Shown here piece by piece: positions 6,304 to 12,833 of a stretch of 12,833 nucleotides of DNA. A model generated the notes under the pieces. That model worked only from the letters and a program-made list of their open reading frames with translations, did not search any database and was not told the DNA's origin. Numbering within the stretch: position 1 is the stretch's first letter; every line of letters starts with the position of its first letter. The stretch is from Stenotrophobium sp040387055. GTDB taxonomy: Bacteria; Pseudomonadota; Gammaproteobacteria; Nevskiales; Nevskiaceae. Where the stretch lies: assembly GCA_040387055.1 (NCBI GenBank), contig JAZKEM010000194.1:1-12833 (forward strand), read 5' to 3'. Position numbers and translations under genes: made by a program.

Positions 6304-7668
6304 TCAATGTCCTGCTTGTTGTGCGGCTGCTGGCGAGAACTGAGCCGGATTCATCGGCGTGTTGAGGCGCCACCAGCTCACGCTCTCATTCACCAAGTAC
6401 CCAGCTTCATACGCGCCTGAAGTCAGGTCGTGGTAAACCGATGCGCCACGATTCCAGCTCTTTGATTCCTGCGAGTAGAAGTAGGTGATCAGCGAGATGC
6501 GCCACAGTTTGCCGCGGCCATCGTAGTTGTCGGCCATCAGTGCCAGCCAGCTATCTTCATCTGCGTAGAGAACGCGCTTGGCATAGATGTGACGAACGCC
6601 AGATTTAAGCGTGCCTTCCAGCACCCATACGCGACGCAGTTCGTAGCGCACGTAGTCGGGGTTGATGGTGCCCGGCTTGATCAGATCCTTGTACTTCACG
6701 GCCGGATCATTGGTGCGGAAGTTGTTGTACGGCAGATAAAGTTCTTTCTTGCCGACGAGCTTCCAGGTGTAGCGTTCAGGCGAGCCGTTGAAGCCGTAGT
6801 CATCATCTACTGTACGCAAACCTGCAGGTGGTACTGGATAGTCAAAGCCGACTTCCGGTGCTTGACGCACACGACGAGTGCCCGGCAAATACTGCCAAGA
6901 CATCGTGCCTTCCTTGGCAAAATTGTTGGGCTGATAACCGACGGCGATGAATCCCTTGTCGCGTTCTGGCAGCAGATAGCCAGAGTAGAAGTGAGAGTTG
7001 ATGCGGTCGGTGTACTGCGCGGGTTTCTTCAAATCGTTGGTAGCCGTTAGCACTTGGAATTTGTTGCGCCCCCAAGCGATGGTGCCATTGCCGTAGACGT
7101 CAGCGATGTCGCAGATCGCAGATTGCGTCCACGTACGGCCCGCGTTGGCAACGTTCCAGATCGCTTCAAGTCCACTCTGTGGAAACGGGAAGGGAATGCC
7201 GCCGCCCGTGCCGGTGACACCGCGACCATCATCTATGACTTCAGAAGTCACAGCGTTTTTCTTCGTGCGATCACAGATGACGTCGTAATCCTTGAAGTCG
7301 CGATGTGATGGGTACACATCCATGCGATAGCCTTTCGGATACTTGATGAAAAGTGCTTTCTGTCCGTCCGTGAGTTTGCTCGCGTACTTGGACATGTTCT
7401 CTGCGGTGATTGAGAACAGCGGCTTTTCAGCAGCGTAAGGGCCGGGGTCGTAACCGTAGGGATTCTTCACGCCCGGCCATGTGCCGACGAACTTGCCGGT
7501 GTATTCCGGAATGCCGGTGGCAGAGCCTGCGCGTTCGGCGCCGATGCAGGTGTACTTGGGGCCATCAAGTTCTGCGGCTTTTTCTGCCGAGACCTTGGCG
7601 CTGGCCGGATTGCTGACGAGTACGACGGCAAGTGCTGCAATGCCGGTGAATAGCGAGCTGAATTTCAT
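6304..7668 (-). CDS. DUF1329 domain protein, exported
   Basis: A 454-residue protein with a clear signal peptide (1-24, MKFSSLFTGIAALAVVLVSN then PASA). It has no lipobox cysteine right after the signal, so it is probably periplasmic or peripheral to the outer membrane. The order of motifs fits DUF1329: CIGAERAGSATGIPEYTG (41-58), KPLFSITAENMSKYASKLTDG (about 82-102), IPFPFPQSGLEAIWN (158-172), and a Trp/Tyr-rich C-terminal half. Proteins of this family resemble lipoprotein-carrier-type folds and are usually encoded next to a DUF1302 gene, as here. Cys41, Cys132 and Cys186 could allow a disulfide. GAGGAG (complement of 7678-7683) 9 bases upstream supports the start. The job is inferred as handling a hydrophobic compound in the envelope. 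No direct evidence identifies the ligand. Confidence 0.88.
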   Translation of the reverse strand: MKFSSLFTGIAALAVVLVSNPASAKVSAEKAAELDGPKYTCIGAERAGSATGIPEYTGKFVGTWPGVKNPYGYDPGPYAAEKPLFSITAENMSKYASKLTDGQKALFIKYPKGYRMDVYPSHRDFKDYDVICDRTKKNAVTSEVIDDGRGVTGTGGGIPFPFPQSGLEAIWNVANAGRTWTQSAICDIADVYGNGTIAWGRNKFQVLTATNDLKKPAQYTDRINSHFYSGYLLPERDKGFIAVGYQPNNFAKEGTMSWQYLPGTRRVRQAPEVGFDYPVPPAGLRTVDDDYGFNGSPERYTWKLVGKKELYLPYNNFRTNDPAVKYKDLIKPGTINPDYVRYELRRVWVLEGTLKSGVRHIYAKRVLYADEDSWLALMADNYDGRGKLWRISLITYFYSQESKSWNRGASVYHDLTSGAYEAGYLVNESVSWWRLNTPMNPAQFSPAAAQQAGH

Positions 7669-7688
7669 TACTTCATTCTCCTCATTCG

Positions 7689-7710
7689 CGCTGCGTCGCT
7701 AAACGCAGCG
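7689..7710 (-). other. Intercistronic hairpin between DUF1302 and DUF1329 genes
   Basis: CGCTGCGT (7689-7696) and ACGCAGCG (7703-7710) form a perfect 8-bp GC-rich stem with a 6-base loop, inside the 78-base gap between two co-directional genes. No U-tract follows on the minus strand, and the DUF1329 ribosome binding site starts six bases later. This placement suits an mRNA processing or stability element that sets different levels of the two proteins. That role is inferred. Confidence 0.5.
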
Positions 7711-7746
7711 GCTGGTGTTCCAGATGTTGTTCGTAATCCTTGTGGG

Positions 7747-9594
7747 TTAGATCGAATACTTGATGTTGATCGCAATGTTGTCGCGATCCGCATAAGGATT
7801 CTGTTTCAGGAAACTGTCGCCGATATTTTTGCCAGGGTCGCCCATGAACTTGTTATAGCCAACGCCGATCTGCAGGTTCTGCAGATACTGGAAGTTGGCC
7901 ATCACGCTGAGTCGCATATCGCCCTGGCCGTAGAGCGCACCAAAGGCGCCCGGGATCGAAGGATTGCCTTTGACCAGCCAGCCAAACGAGATCGGTGTGG
8001 ACATGTCCCAGCCGCCGATGATGTTGCGTTTGGTGGGAATGGCGAGCAGTTGAAATGCGTAGGCGGTGCGGTCGTAGAACAGTGTGTCGCCGTTGCCAAC
8101 TGGCACGATGCCAGGCTGAGCGGAGAATTTTCCTGTGCTGAGGACACGCAGATAGCCTGCTTCTCCGACCAGAGCCAAGTCATCAAACCAAAGATGTGGA
8201 TTGGCAGCATAGATTGCTGATGTCTGCGCTGAAATTGTGTTACCGCGTACGAATACCGGATTGACCGTGCCCAGTTCCAAGGCTTTCACAGCAATGCCTG
8301 CGCCATTGCGATAGCTGACTTCACCCGCAACGTTGAATGGACCCAGTACGGTGGAGAAGCTAGTCGACAACATTTTGATGCCGTCGAAGTATTTCACCTG
8401 GTAGTAGTCAGGCGTTGGTTCGTTGAAAAGTACAGTGGTTAAATCCACGCCGGCCAGTTCACCAATCTTGGGATAGCCTGAATGCTGAATGACGGAAGGA
8501 TTGGGATCGTGATAACGCAAGCCATATAAGCCCAGCGTCGTGTTCGGCGTGATCTGATACTTGAGGCCGAGGCCGTACTGTCCAAAGCGGCTGGTTGGCA
8601 ACGTTCCTTTGTTAGGAATGTTGATGGTGCGGGGTGCGTTGAAGATCGGCCCGCCAAGTCCAAAGCCCAGCTGGCAGAGATCAACAGGGCCGAGCAGTCC
8701 TGGGCAGCTTTTTAATTCCAGCGGATTGAGTGAGCCATAGGAAAACTCTGCGCCAGGACCAACGCTATCCGTTGGCGAGAGGAAATCGCCGACTGGGAAA
8801 ATTTCATTGGGCTTGAACGCAAACTTGTAATAGCCCATCACGCTGAAGTCTGTGCCTACGGCAAGATTGAATGAGACTTGCGGCGTTGGCAGCAGGATCT
8901 GTTTGATCTCGACGCCTGGTGTGAATGCCTTGGTGGCATCCGCGGTTGATTGCGCGCTGGAGACGCCGGGGAAGAATAGGCTCTCACCCCAAGCAACTAA
9001 CTGATTGCCGGCGCGAACGTCGAGCAACAGATCATCGTTGATGGTCCAGTTGCCGTAGAGATAAGCGTCGAGCAGTCGTGCGCGGCCGCCATCGTAGCGA
9101 CGCGCGCCAGCGCTGAACTCCTGATTGGGGCCGCTCTTGTTGATGGTGTCCGGTGAGTCGTTGGCATTGCGGCGGTGATAGACGAAGTCGTAGAAACCAT
9201 CGCCAGCAATAACGGCACCGTAGTTTTCGTAGCTGAAGTGCAATTCACCCAGCGTGCTCAAGCGATTGTTCGTTAGATCGTATTTTCTGAAGTTGCGATT
9301 GCCGTCGTCTTGATTGACGGTGGTGGACAAGCCGGTGTGTGTGAAGCCAGCGCCAGCCGCAGCTTGTTCTAAATGCAATTCAAAAGGATCGAGCGGGCCA
9401 TTGATCAGACGTTCGTCCGGATCTTTCAAGCGCATGCCAAGACCGTAGTTCAAGGTTAGCTTGAATTCAGTCTTGAGGTCACCGAACTCCATCGAGCCGG
9501 CCTGTGCTGTCAGCGGCAGTGTGACTGCCCCGATGACCATCGCACACCCAAGAATCTGATGCGCAAAATCCCTTCTGCGAATACGCGTTCTCAT
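7747..9594 (-). CDS. DUF1302 domain outer-membrane protein
   Basis: The product is 615 residues from ATG 9594. The frame extends upstream to GTG 9621 and ATG 9615, but GGAGAG (5 bases before 9594) marks the better start. That start also leaves a normal signal peptide: MRTRIRRRDFAHQILG, a hydrophobic stretch, then LTAQA before GSMEFGDLKTEFKL. The body has the alternating hydrophobic and polar strands of a beta-barrel. It has Gly-, Asn- and Tyr-rich stretches such as FGQYGLGLKYQITPNTTLGLYGLRY and a family-typical start (MEFGDLKTEFKLTLNYGLGMRL). DUF1302 proteins are predicted outer-membrane barrels, linked in several bacteria to export or uptake of hydrophobic compounds together with DUF1329 partners and RND-type pumps. 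No such pump lies in this window. The TetR gene is 120 bases upstream on the same strand. Confidence 0.88.
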   Translation of the reverse strand: MRTRIRRRDFAHQILGCAMVIGAVTLPLTAQAGSMEFGDLKTEFKLTLNYGLGMRLKDPDERLINGPLDPFELHLEQAAAGAGFTHTGLSTTVNQDDGNRNFRKYDLTNNRLSTLGELHFSYENYGAVIAGDGFYDFVYHRRNANDSPDTINKSGPNQEFSAGARRYDGGRARLLDAYLYGNWTINDDLLLDVRAGNQLVAWGESLFFPGVSSAQSTADATKAFTPGVEIKQILLPTPQVSFNLAVGTDFSVMGYYKFAFKPNEIFPVGDFLSPTDSVGPGAEFSYGSLNPLELKSCPGLLGPVDLCQLGFGLGGPIFNAPRTINIPNKGTLPTSRFGQYGLGLKYQITPNTTLGLYGLRYHDPNPSVIQHSGYPKIGELAGVDLTTVLFNEPTPDYYQVKYFDGIKMLSTSFSTVLGPFNVAGEVSYRNGAGIAVKALELGTVNPVFVRGNTISAQTSAIYAANPHLWFDDLALVGEAGYLRVLSTGKFSAQPGIVPVGNGDTLFYDRTAYAFQLLAIPTKRNIIGGWDMSTPISFGWLVKGNPSIPGAFGALYGQGDMRLSVMANFQYLQNLQIGVGYNKFMGDPGKNIGDSFLKQNPYADRDNIAINIKYSI

Positions 9595-9714
9595 CTTCTC
9601 TCTCCATTGCTGCATGCGCACTTTGTCGTGCTTATATAGCCCTCTTTTCGAGGTGCCCTTTTTACTTCACAGCTGCAGCTCTCGCTGCTCCCCACATATT
9701 TTGTTTGGTGAAAA

Positions 9715-10506
9715 TCAGTTCAGTTTCTTATCGAGTGCCCTAATGCGTTTAATGGTTTTATCGCTCAAGCCGGCGCCATCAGGCGACAGCAGCTTGGCGG
9801 CCATTTCAGGTTTGCAGAACAAGCGAATGAAATCGGCTTGTATGCCGAGGATGACGGACTCGTGTGAGGCCTTCATACCATCCATCACCCAGTTCGCCAA
9901 TCGAGTTTGTTGCAGTGCAAGGAGCATGCGTCCTTGATGCTCTGCGGGCGCAGGGCTGAATAAGCCTTGACTGATGCCCCAGGAAAATAAGGTTTTCAGC
10001 ATCAGTAAGCCGCGATCCCACATCACCTGTTCTTCGGGCGTGGGTTGCGCTGCTTGGTGATACCAAGCGTGGCCTTCCTGCAGTTGCATGCGCAGATAGT
10101 TGGGATGCTGTAACAGAAAGTGTAAGTGCGTTTCGTTGAAGAAAAGTACTTCTTCTATAGTAGATGGCGCTTGCAGTGAATCCTGTCCTGTGGCAAGGAC
10201 GGCATTGAGCATCTGGCTGTCGCGCGCAATCAAAAGACTGCGATACAAATCAGATTTTCCGGGATACGAGAGGTAGAGGCGTCCCAGAGAGATTCCCGCT
10301 TCAGACGCAATGTCCTGCATCTTGGCGTTGTTGAAACCTTGCTCGGCAAAAATGCGCTCGGCGACTTCCATGATGTGCTCTTTGTAGAGCGCATCTTTTG
10401 CATCCTGCAGCGTCTTGGCGCGTGGGGCGCGTCCGCGTCCGAGCTTCACCGCGGCTGGCGGTTTGCTGTCGATGTCGCTGCGTTTCTTTGTTGCCGCTTT
10501 ATTCAT
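9715..10506 (-). CDS. TetR-family transcriptional regulator
   Basis: A 263-residue protein, longer than the usual 190-220. It has a basic, disordered N-terminal extension (about 1-35: KKRSDIDSK, GRGRAPRAK). The TetR DNA-binding domain spans about 40-95: EVAERIFAEQGFNNAKMQDIASEAGISL then GRLYLSYPGKSDLYRSLL, which carries the helix-turn-helix and the signature tyrosine helix. The rest is a helical ligand-binding and dimerisation domain without recognisable ligand specificity. It lies between the envelope genes (same strand) and the divergent GMC-ALDH operon. TetR proteins typically repress divergent neighbours and themselves, so control of these genes is the natural inference. A 19-bp pseudo-palindrome in the divergent gap is the candidate operator. 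Confidence 0.92.
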   Translation of the reverse strand: MNKAATKKRSDIDSKPPAAVKLGRGRAPRAKTLQDAKDALYKEHIMEVAERIFAEQGFNNAKMQDIASEAGISLGRLYLSYPGKSDLYRSLLIARDSQMLNAVLATGQDSLQAPSTIEEVLFFNETHLHFLLQHPNYLRMQLQEGHAWYHQAAQPTPEEQVMWDRGLLMLKTLFSWGISQGLFSPAPAEHQGRMLLALQQTRLANWVMDGMKASHESVILGIQADFIRLFCKPEMAAKLLSPDGAGLSDKTIKRIRALDKKLN

Positions 10507-10539
10507 TGCGTCCGTCTGAGTGAGGCTGTTTACCGCCCA

Positions 10540-10568
10540 TTGACAATAACGTAATTCGTAGTTCTAAT
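10540..10568 (+). promoter_or_regulatory. Near-consensus sigma-70 promoter of the GMC-ALDH operon
   Basis: TTGACA (10540-10545) is a perfect -35 and TCTAAT (10563-10568) matches TATAAT at five of six positions, with the ideal 17-base spacing. Transcription would begin near 10575, giving a leader of roughly 40-55 bases before the GMC start. Such a strong promoter without visible activator sites suggests control by repression, which fits the divergent TetR gene. Confidence 0.8.
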
Positions 10569-10592
10569 AAAGTAATTCTAATTTCTAATTAA
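10551..10592. repeat. Seven-base-periodic AT-rich array with candidate TetR operator
   Basis: Six consecutive 7-base units can be read: GTAATTC, GTAGTTC, TAATAAA, GTAATTC, TAATTTC, TAATTAA. TTCTAAT recurs exactly at 10562, 10576 and 10583 (spacings 14 and 7). Within the array TAATTCTAATTTCTAATTA (10573-10591) is a 19-bp pseudo-palindrome centred on 10582, pairing at 14 of 18 arm positions. The array covers the -10 box and the likely transcription start, where a bound repressor would block the operon. Operator identity is inferred. Confidence 0.5.
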
Positions 10593-10627
10593 AGCAAGAG
10601 TTCGACTAGGCCGTGAGGGCGGCCATC

Positions 10628-12241
10628 GTGACCAGCCAACAAAACACACAGCAGTTCGATTACATCGTGGTCGGCGGCGGCTCTGCAGGCAGCATCGTTG
10701 CAGCGCGTCTGGCTGAGGAAGGAGCAGGTTCAGTATTGCTGCTGGAGTGCGGCGATGCTGGAGACAAGCATCCGGAAACATTGACCGAAGATGGCTTCAA
10801 GTACGCCTTTGCCAACGATGATCTGATGTTCCATCGCATGAGCACGCCGCAGGATGGCTGCGGTGGCCGCAAGCTTTTCCTCGGCACTGGTCGTGGCATG
10901 GGCGGCAGTGGCGCAGTCAATGGCATGGTCTATACACGTGGCGACAAGCGCGACTTCGAACGCTGGCCGAAGGGCTGGCACTACGAAGATCTGGTGCCGC
11001 ACTTCGAGGCGGTGGAGAAGCGCATCGGTATTCGCCCGCGTGCGCCAACGCCTTTTGCGCAGCGCTTCATTGATGCTTCCGTGTCTGCGGGCTTCACACG
11101 CAAAGACGGCATGAACGACGGCGAGTTGGGTGGTGTCGTCGGTTGCAATGACATGAACTATGACGAGAGTGGTCGTCGCAGTTCCTATCGTGCATGGCTG
11201 CACGAGCGTAGCGTGCCGAATCTACAGATCGTGACGAATGCAATGGTGCGCCGCTTGGTGTTTGGCGATAACCAGCGCGCTGTCGGTGTTGAATGTGAGA
11301 TTGAAGGGCAGGTCAAAACGTTTGCTGTTGCCAAGGAAGTGGTGCTCTGCGCGGGTGCTTTGGAAACACCGAAAATTTTAATGCTCTCAGGTGTAGGGCC
11401 GCGTCAGGAAATCGAGGCGCAGCGTATTCGTCTGGTCAAAGAAATTCCTGGCGTCGGCAAGCATCTGCACGATCATCCCAATGTCTGCGTGTTCTACCGT
11501 GCGCAGCAGCCGGTGGATTTTAAATATCCGCAGCTCTATGGCTTCGATGCAGCGCGTCGCCCAGGTCATGTGCAGACCAACGAAGCGCCGGATACTTGCT
11601 TCGTCTGCTTTGCCGCGCCGGGCACTTTGCATCAGTCGATGCACCGCATGGTGCCGCTGATCGCACTGCCGGGACCGCTGTACAAGCTGAAATTTCTGCG
11701 CAGCTTCTATCGTGTGCTGATTGATCTGGCGTTCAAGCTGCCATGGCTGCAACGCTACGTCTCGACGGTGTTCGGCATCGTCGTGATCCTCGGCAAACCG
11801 GATTCGCGCGGCAGTATCGGTCTCAACTCAGCCGATCCTAAAGTGCCAGCGCGCATCGATCCGGCCTACTTCAAGTCTCCGCGTGATCGCGAGACCTTAC
11901 TCGCTGGCATCGCCAAGGCACGTCAGATCGCCGAGCAACCAGCGCTGGCTCAAGCGGGTGCCAAGCCGCTGTCGTTGGGTGGCACCCACGCGTCGGAAGA
12001 AAAAATCTGGAAATGGGCTGCAGCAGCCACCATGACCACCTTCCACTTCTGCGGCAGCTGCCGCATGGGTGATGACGTCGACAGCCCAGTCGATACACAA
12101 CTCAGAGTCAAAGGTCTGCGCAATGTGCGCGTGGCGGATGCGTCGGTGATGCCGGAAATTCCGGTGTCTGCGCTCAATGCCCCGAGCATGATGATTGGCT
12201 ATCGCGCGGCAAACTTTATATTGGAAGGAACATCTTCATGA
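10628..12241 (+). CDS. GMC-family flavin-dependent oxidoreductase (alcohol/choline dehydrogenase-like)
   Basis: The frame opens at GTG 10613 (542 residues). GTG 10628 is preferred because GAGGG (10615-10619) lies 8 bases before it, giving 537 residues, but this is not settled. Residue numbers here follow the 10613 start. The FAD-binding GGGSAG is at 21-26 with Glu45 at the end of the second strand. GMC signature 1 lies at 93-110 (GRGMGGSGAVNGMVY) and signature 2 at 248-262 (GALETPKILMLSGVG). The catalytic pair is His478 in FHFCGSCRMG and Asn522 in LNAPSMMIG. These enzymes oxidise an alcohol to an aldehyde and pass electrons to oxygen or a membrane acceptor. Residues about 345-395 form an unusual hydrophobic and basic stretch, which may bind membrane. 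The stop overlaps the ALDH start in ATGA, so the two are translationally coupled. Confidence 0.9.
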   Translation: MTSQQNTQQFDYIVVGGGSAGSIVAARLAEEGAGSVLLLECGDAGDKHPETLTEDGFKYAFANDDLMFHRMSTPQDGCGGRKLFLGTGRGMGGSGAVNGMVYTRGDKRDFERWPKGWHYEDLVPHFEAVEKRIGIRPRAPTPFAQRFIDASVSAGFTRKDGMNDGELGGVVGCNDMNYDESGRRSSYRAWLHERSVPNLQIVTNAMVRRLVFGDNQRAVGVECEIEGQVKTFAVAKEVVLCAGALETPKILMLSGVGPRQEIEAQRIRLVKEIPGVGKHLHDHPNVCVFYRAQQPVDFKYPQLYGFDAARRPGHVQTNEAPDTCFVCFAAPGTLHQSMHRMVPLIALPGPLYKLKFLRSFYRVLIDLAFKLPWLQRYVSTVFGIVVILGKPDSRGSIGLNSADPKVPARIDPAYFKSPRDRETLLAGIAKARQIAEQPALAQAGAKPLSLGGTHASEEKIWKWAAAATMTTFHFCGSCRMGDDVDSPVDTQLRVKGLRNVRVADASVMPEIPVSALNAPSMMIGYRAANFILEGTSS

Positions 12242-12833
12242 GCGCATCGCTACACATCCACACACCGCAAGGCGCCCCGCCTACGGAAATCGAATGTCTG
12301 AACCCGGCAACGGGCGCGCGCCTCGGTAGTGTGCACGCATCCAGCCCGGATGAAGTGCAGGCTATTGTCGAACGTGCTCGCATCGCGCAGAAGAAGTGGG
12401 GGCAGAGCACGTTCGCGCAACGTCGTGCAGTGCTCCAGAACATCATTGATTTGACGCTTGAGCATATCGATGAGATTTGCGAAGCCGTTGTGCAAGACAG
12501 TGGCAAGACTTACGAGAACGCGATTCTTGGCGAGGTCATGCCGGTCTGCAACAAGACTAAATGGGTGATTGATAACGGCGAGAAATTTCTTAAGCCGGAG
12601 AAAGTGCCTTCAGGCTTGTTGATGCACAAAGCAGGTCGCATTGAATATCGTCCGCTTGGCGTTGTTGCCTGCATCGTGCCTTGGAACTATCCCTTTCAGA
12701 ACGTCTTTGGTTCAGTCGCTGCGCCGTTGATGGCGGGCAATGCAGTTCTAATCAAAGCGTCAGAAGCCGTAGCCTGGTCGACGCAGTTGTTCCAGAACAT
12801 TCTTGATAAGGCATTAGCGAAAGAAGGTTTCTC
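12238..12833 (+). CDS. Aldehyde dehydrogenase, partial (3' end beyond window)
   Basis: An ATG at 12238 overlaps the GMC stop by 4 bases (ATGA) and opens a frame that runs to the right edge, about 198 codons. It begins MSASLHIHTPQGAPPTE and matches the N-terminal cofactor-binding half of NAD(P)-dependent aldehyde dehydrogenases. Landmarks are LNPATGARLG (21-30), RPLGVVACIVPWNYPF (138-153) with the oxyanion Asn150, and the cofactor Lys173 in LIKASE. The catalytic cysteine and glutamate lie beyond the window. The expected role is oxidation of the aldehyde made by the GMC enzyme to a carboxylic acid in the cytoplasm. The aldehyde identity is unknown. Confidence 0.93.
   Translation, partial: MSASLHIHTPQGAPPTEIECLNPATGARLGSVHASSPDEVQAIVERARIAQKKWGQSTFAQRRAVLQNIIDLTLEHIDEICEAVVQDSGKTYENAILGEVMPVCNKTKWVIDNGEKFLKPEKVPSGLLMHKAGRIEYRPLGVVACIVPWNYPFQNVFGSVAAPLMAGNAVLIKASEAVAWSTQLFQNILDKALAKEGF

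Noticed and set aside
6589..7050. Open frame of 153 codons on the plus strand inside the DUF1329 gene
   Set aside because: Antisense shadow of a clear coding sequence with no plausible ribosome binding site or domain.
9622..9714. GCAGC/GCTGC hairpin and TATATA box between the tetR and DUF1302 genes
   Set aside because: The stem is only 5 bp and has no U-tract, so a terminator call is unsupported. The TATATA box on the minus strand has no matching -35 at 16-18 bases, so I did not call a promoter.
10730..11203. Open frame of 157 codons on the minus strand inside the GMC gene
   Set aside because: Antisense to FAD-binding motifs that fix the real frame. The product has low-complexity Ala/Thr/His content.
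1..12833. CRISPR arrays, tRNA or rRNA genes, insertion sequences
   Set aside because: No spaced repeats of CRISPR length, no cloverleaf-like sequence and no transposase or terminal inverted repeats were seen on either strand by eye.

Overview
The window reads like ordinary chromosomal DNA of a proteobacterium, most likely a Gammaproteobacterium. The support is a set of housekeeping-type genes common in that class: slyX, arfB, fabH, msrA and a DUF4404 gene. Base composition is moderately GC-rich by eye, coding density is high, and no gene-free stretch reaches 300 bases. I see no tRNA, rRNA, CRISPR array, insertion sequence or phage gene. Genus cannot be assigned from the sequence alone.

Left part (1-5942): the 5' end of an unrecognised minus-strand gene runs off the left edge, followed by a DUF4404 gene (minus). 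Then come a secreted alpha/beta hydrolase and a 371-codon gene of unknown function (both plus), and a double-hotdog acyl-CoA thioesterase (minus). Next are arfB (ribosome rescue, minus) and slyX (plus), which are divergent. A fabH-msrA pair on the plus strand joins fatty-acid initiation to methionine sulfoxide repair and has only a short gap.

Right part (5939-12833): a small three-helix membrane protein, a DUF1329 gene, a DUF1302 gene and a TetR-family regulator gene all lie on the minus strand. Divergent from the regulator, a GMC flavin oxidoreductase and an aldehyde dehydrogenase (cut by the right edge) form a translationally coupled plus-strand operon. DUF1302 and DUF1329 proteins are known to be paired envelope proteins and often lie near systems for hydrophobic compounds. 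The GMC enzyme and the ALDH would oxidise an alcohol to an aldehyde and then to an acid. A coherent inference is a TetR-controlled module that takes up and oxidises a hydrophobic alcohol-type substrate. The substrate cannot be read from the sequence.

The most unusual signals are non-coding. The divergent tetR/GMC region has a near-consensus promoter (TTGACA-N17-TCTAAT) whose -10 element lies in a 7-bp-periodic AT-rich array with a 19-bp pseudo-palindrome. A long hairpin downstream of the DUF1329 gene is flanked by arms that could hide the ribosome binding site of the next gene. The thioesterase leader holds two overlapping, mutually exclusive hairpins followed by a T-tract. I see no clear evidence of an entirely new defence or mobile system.
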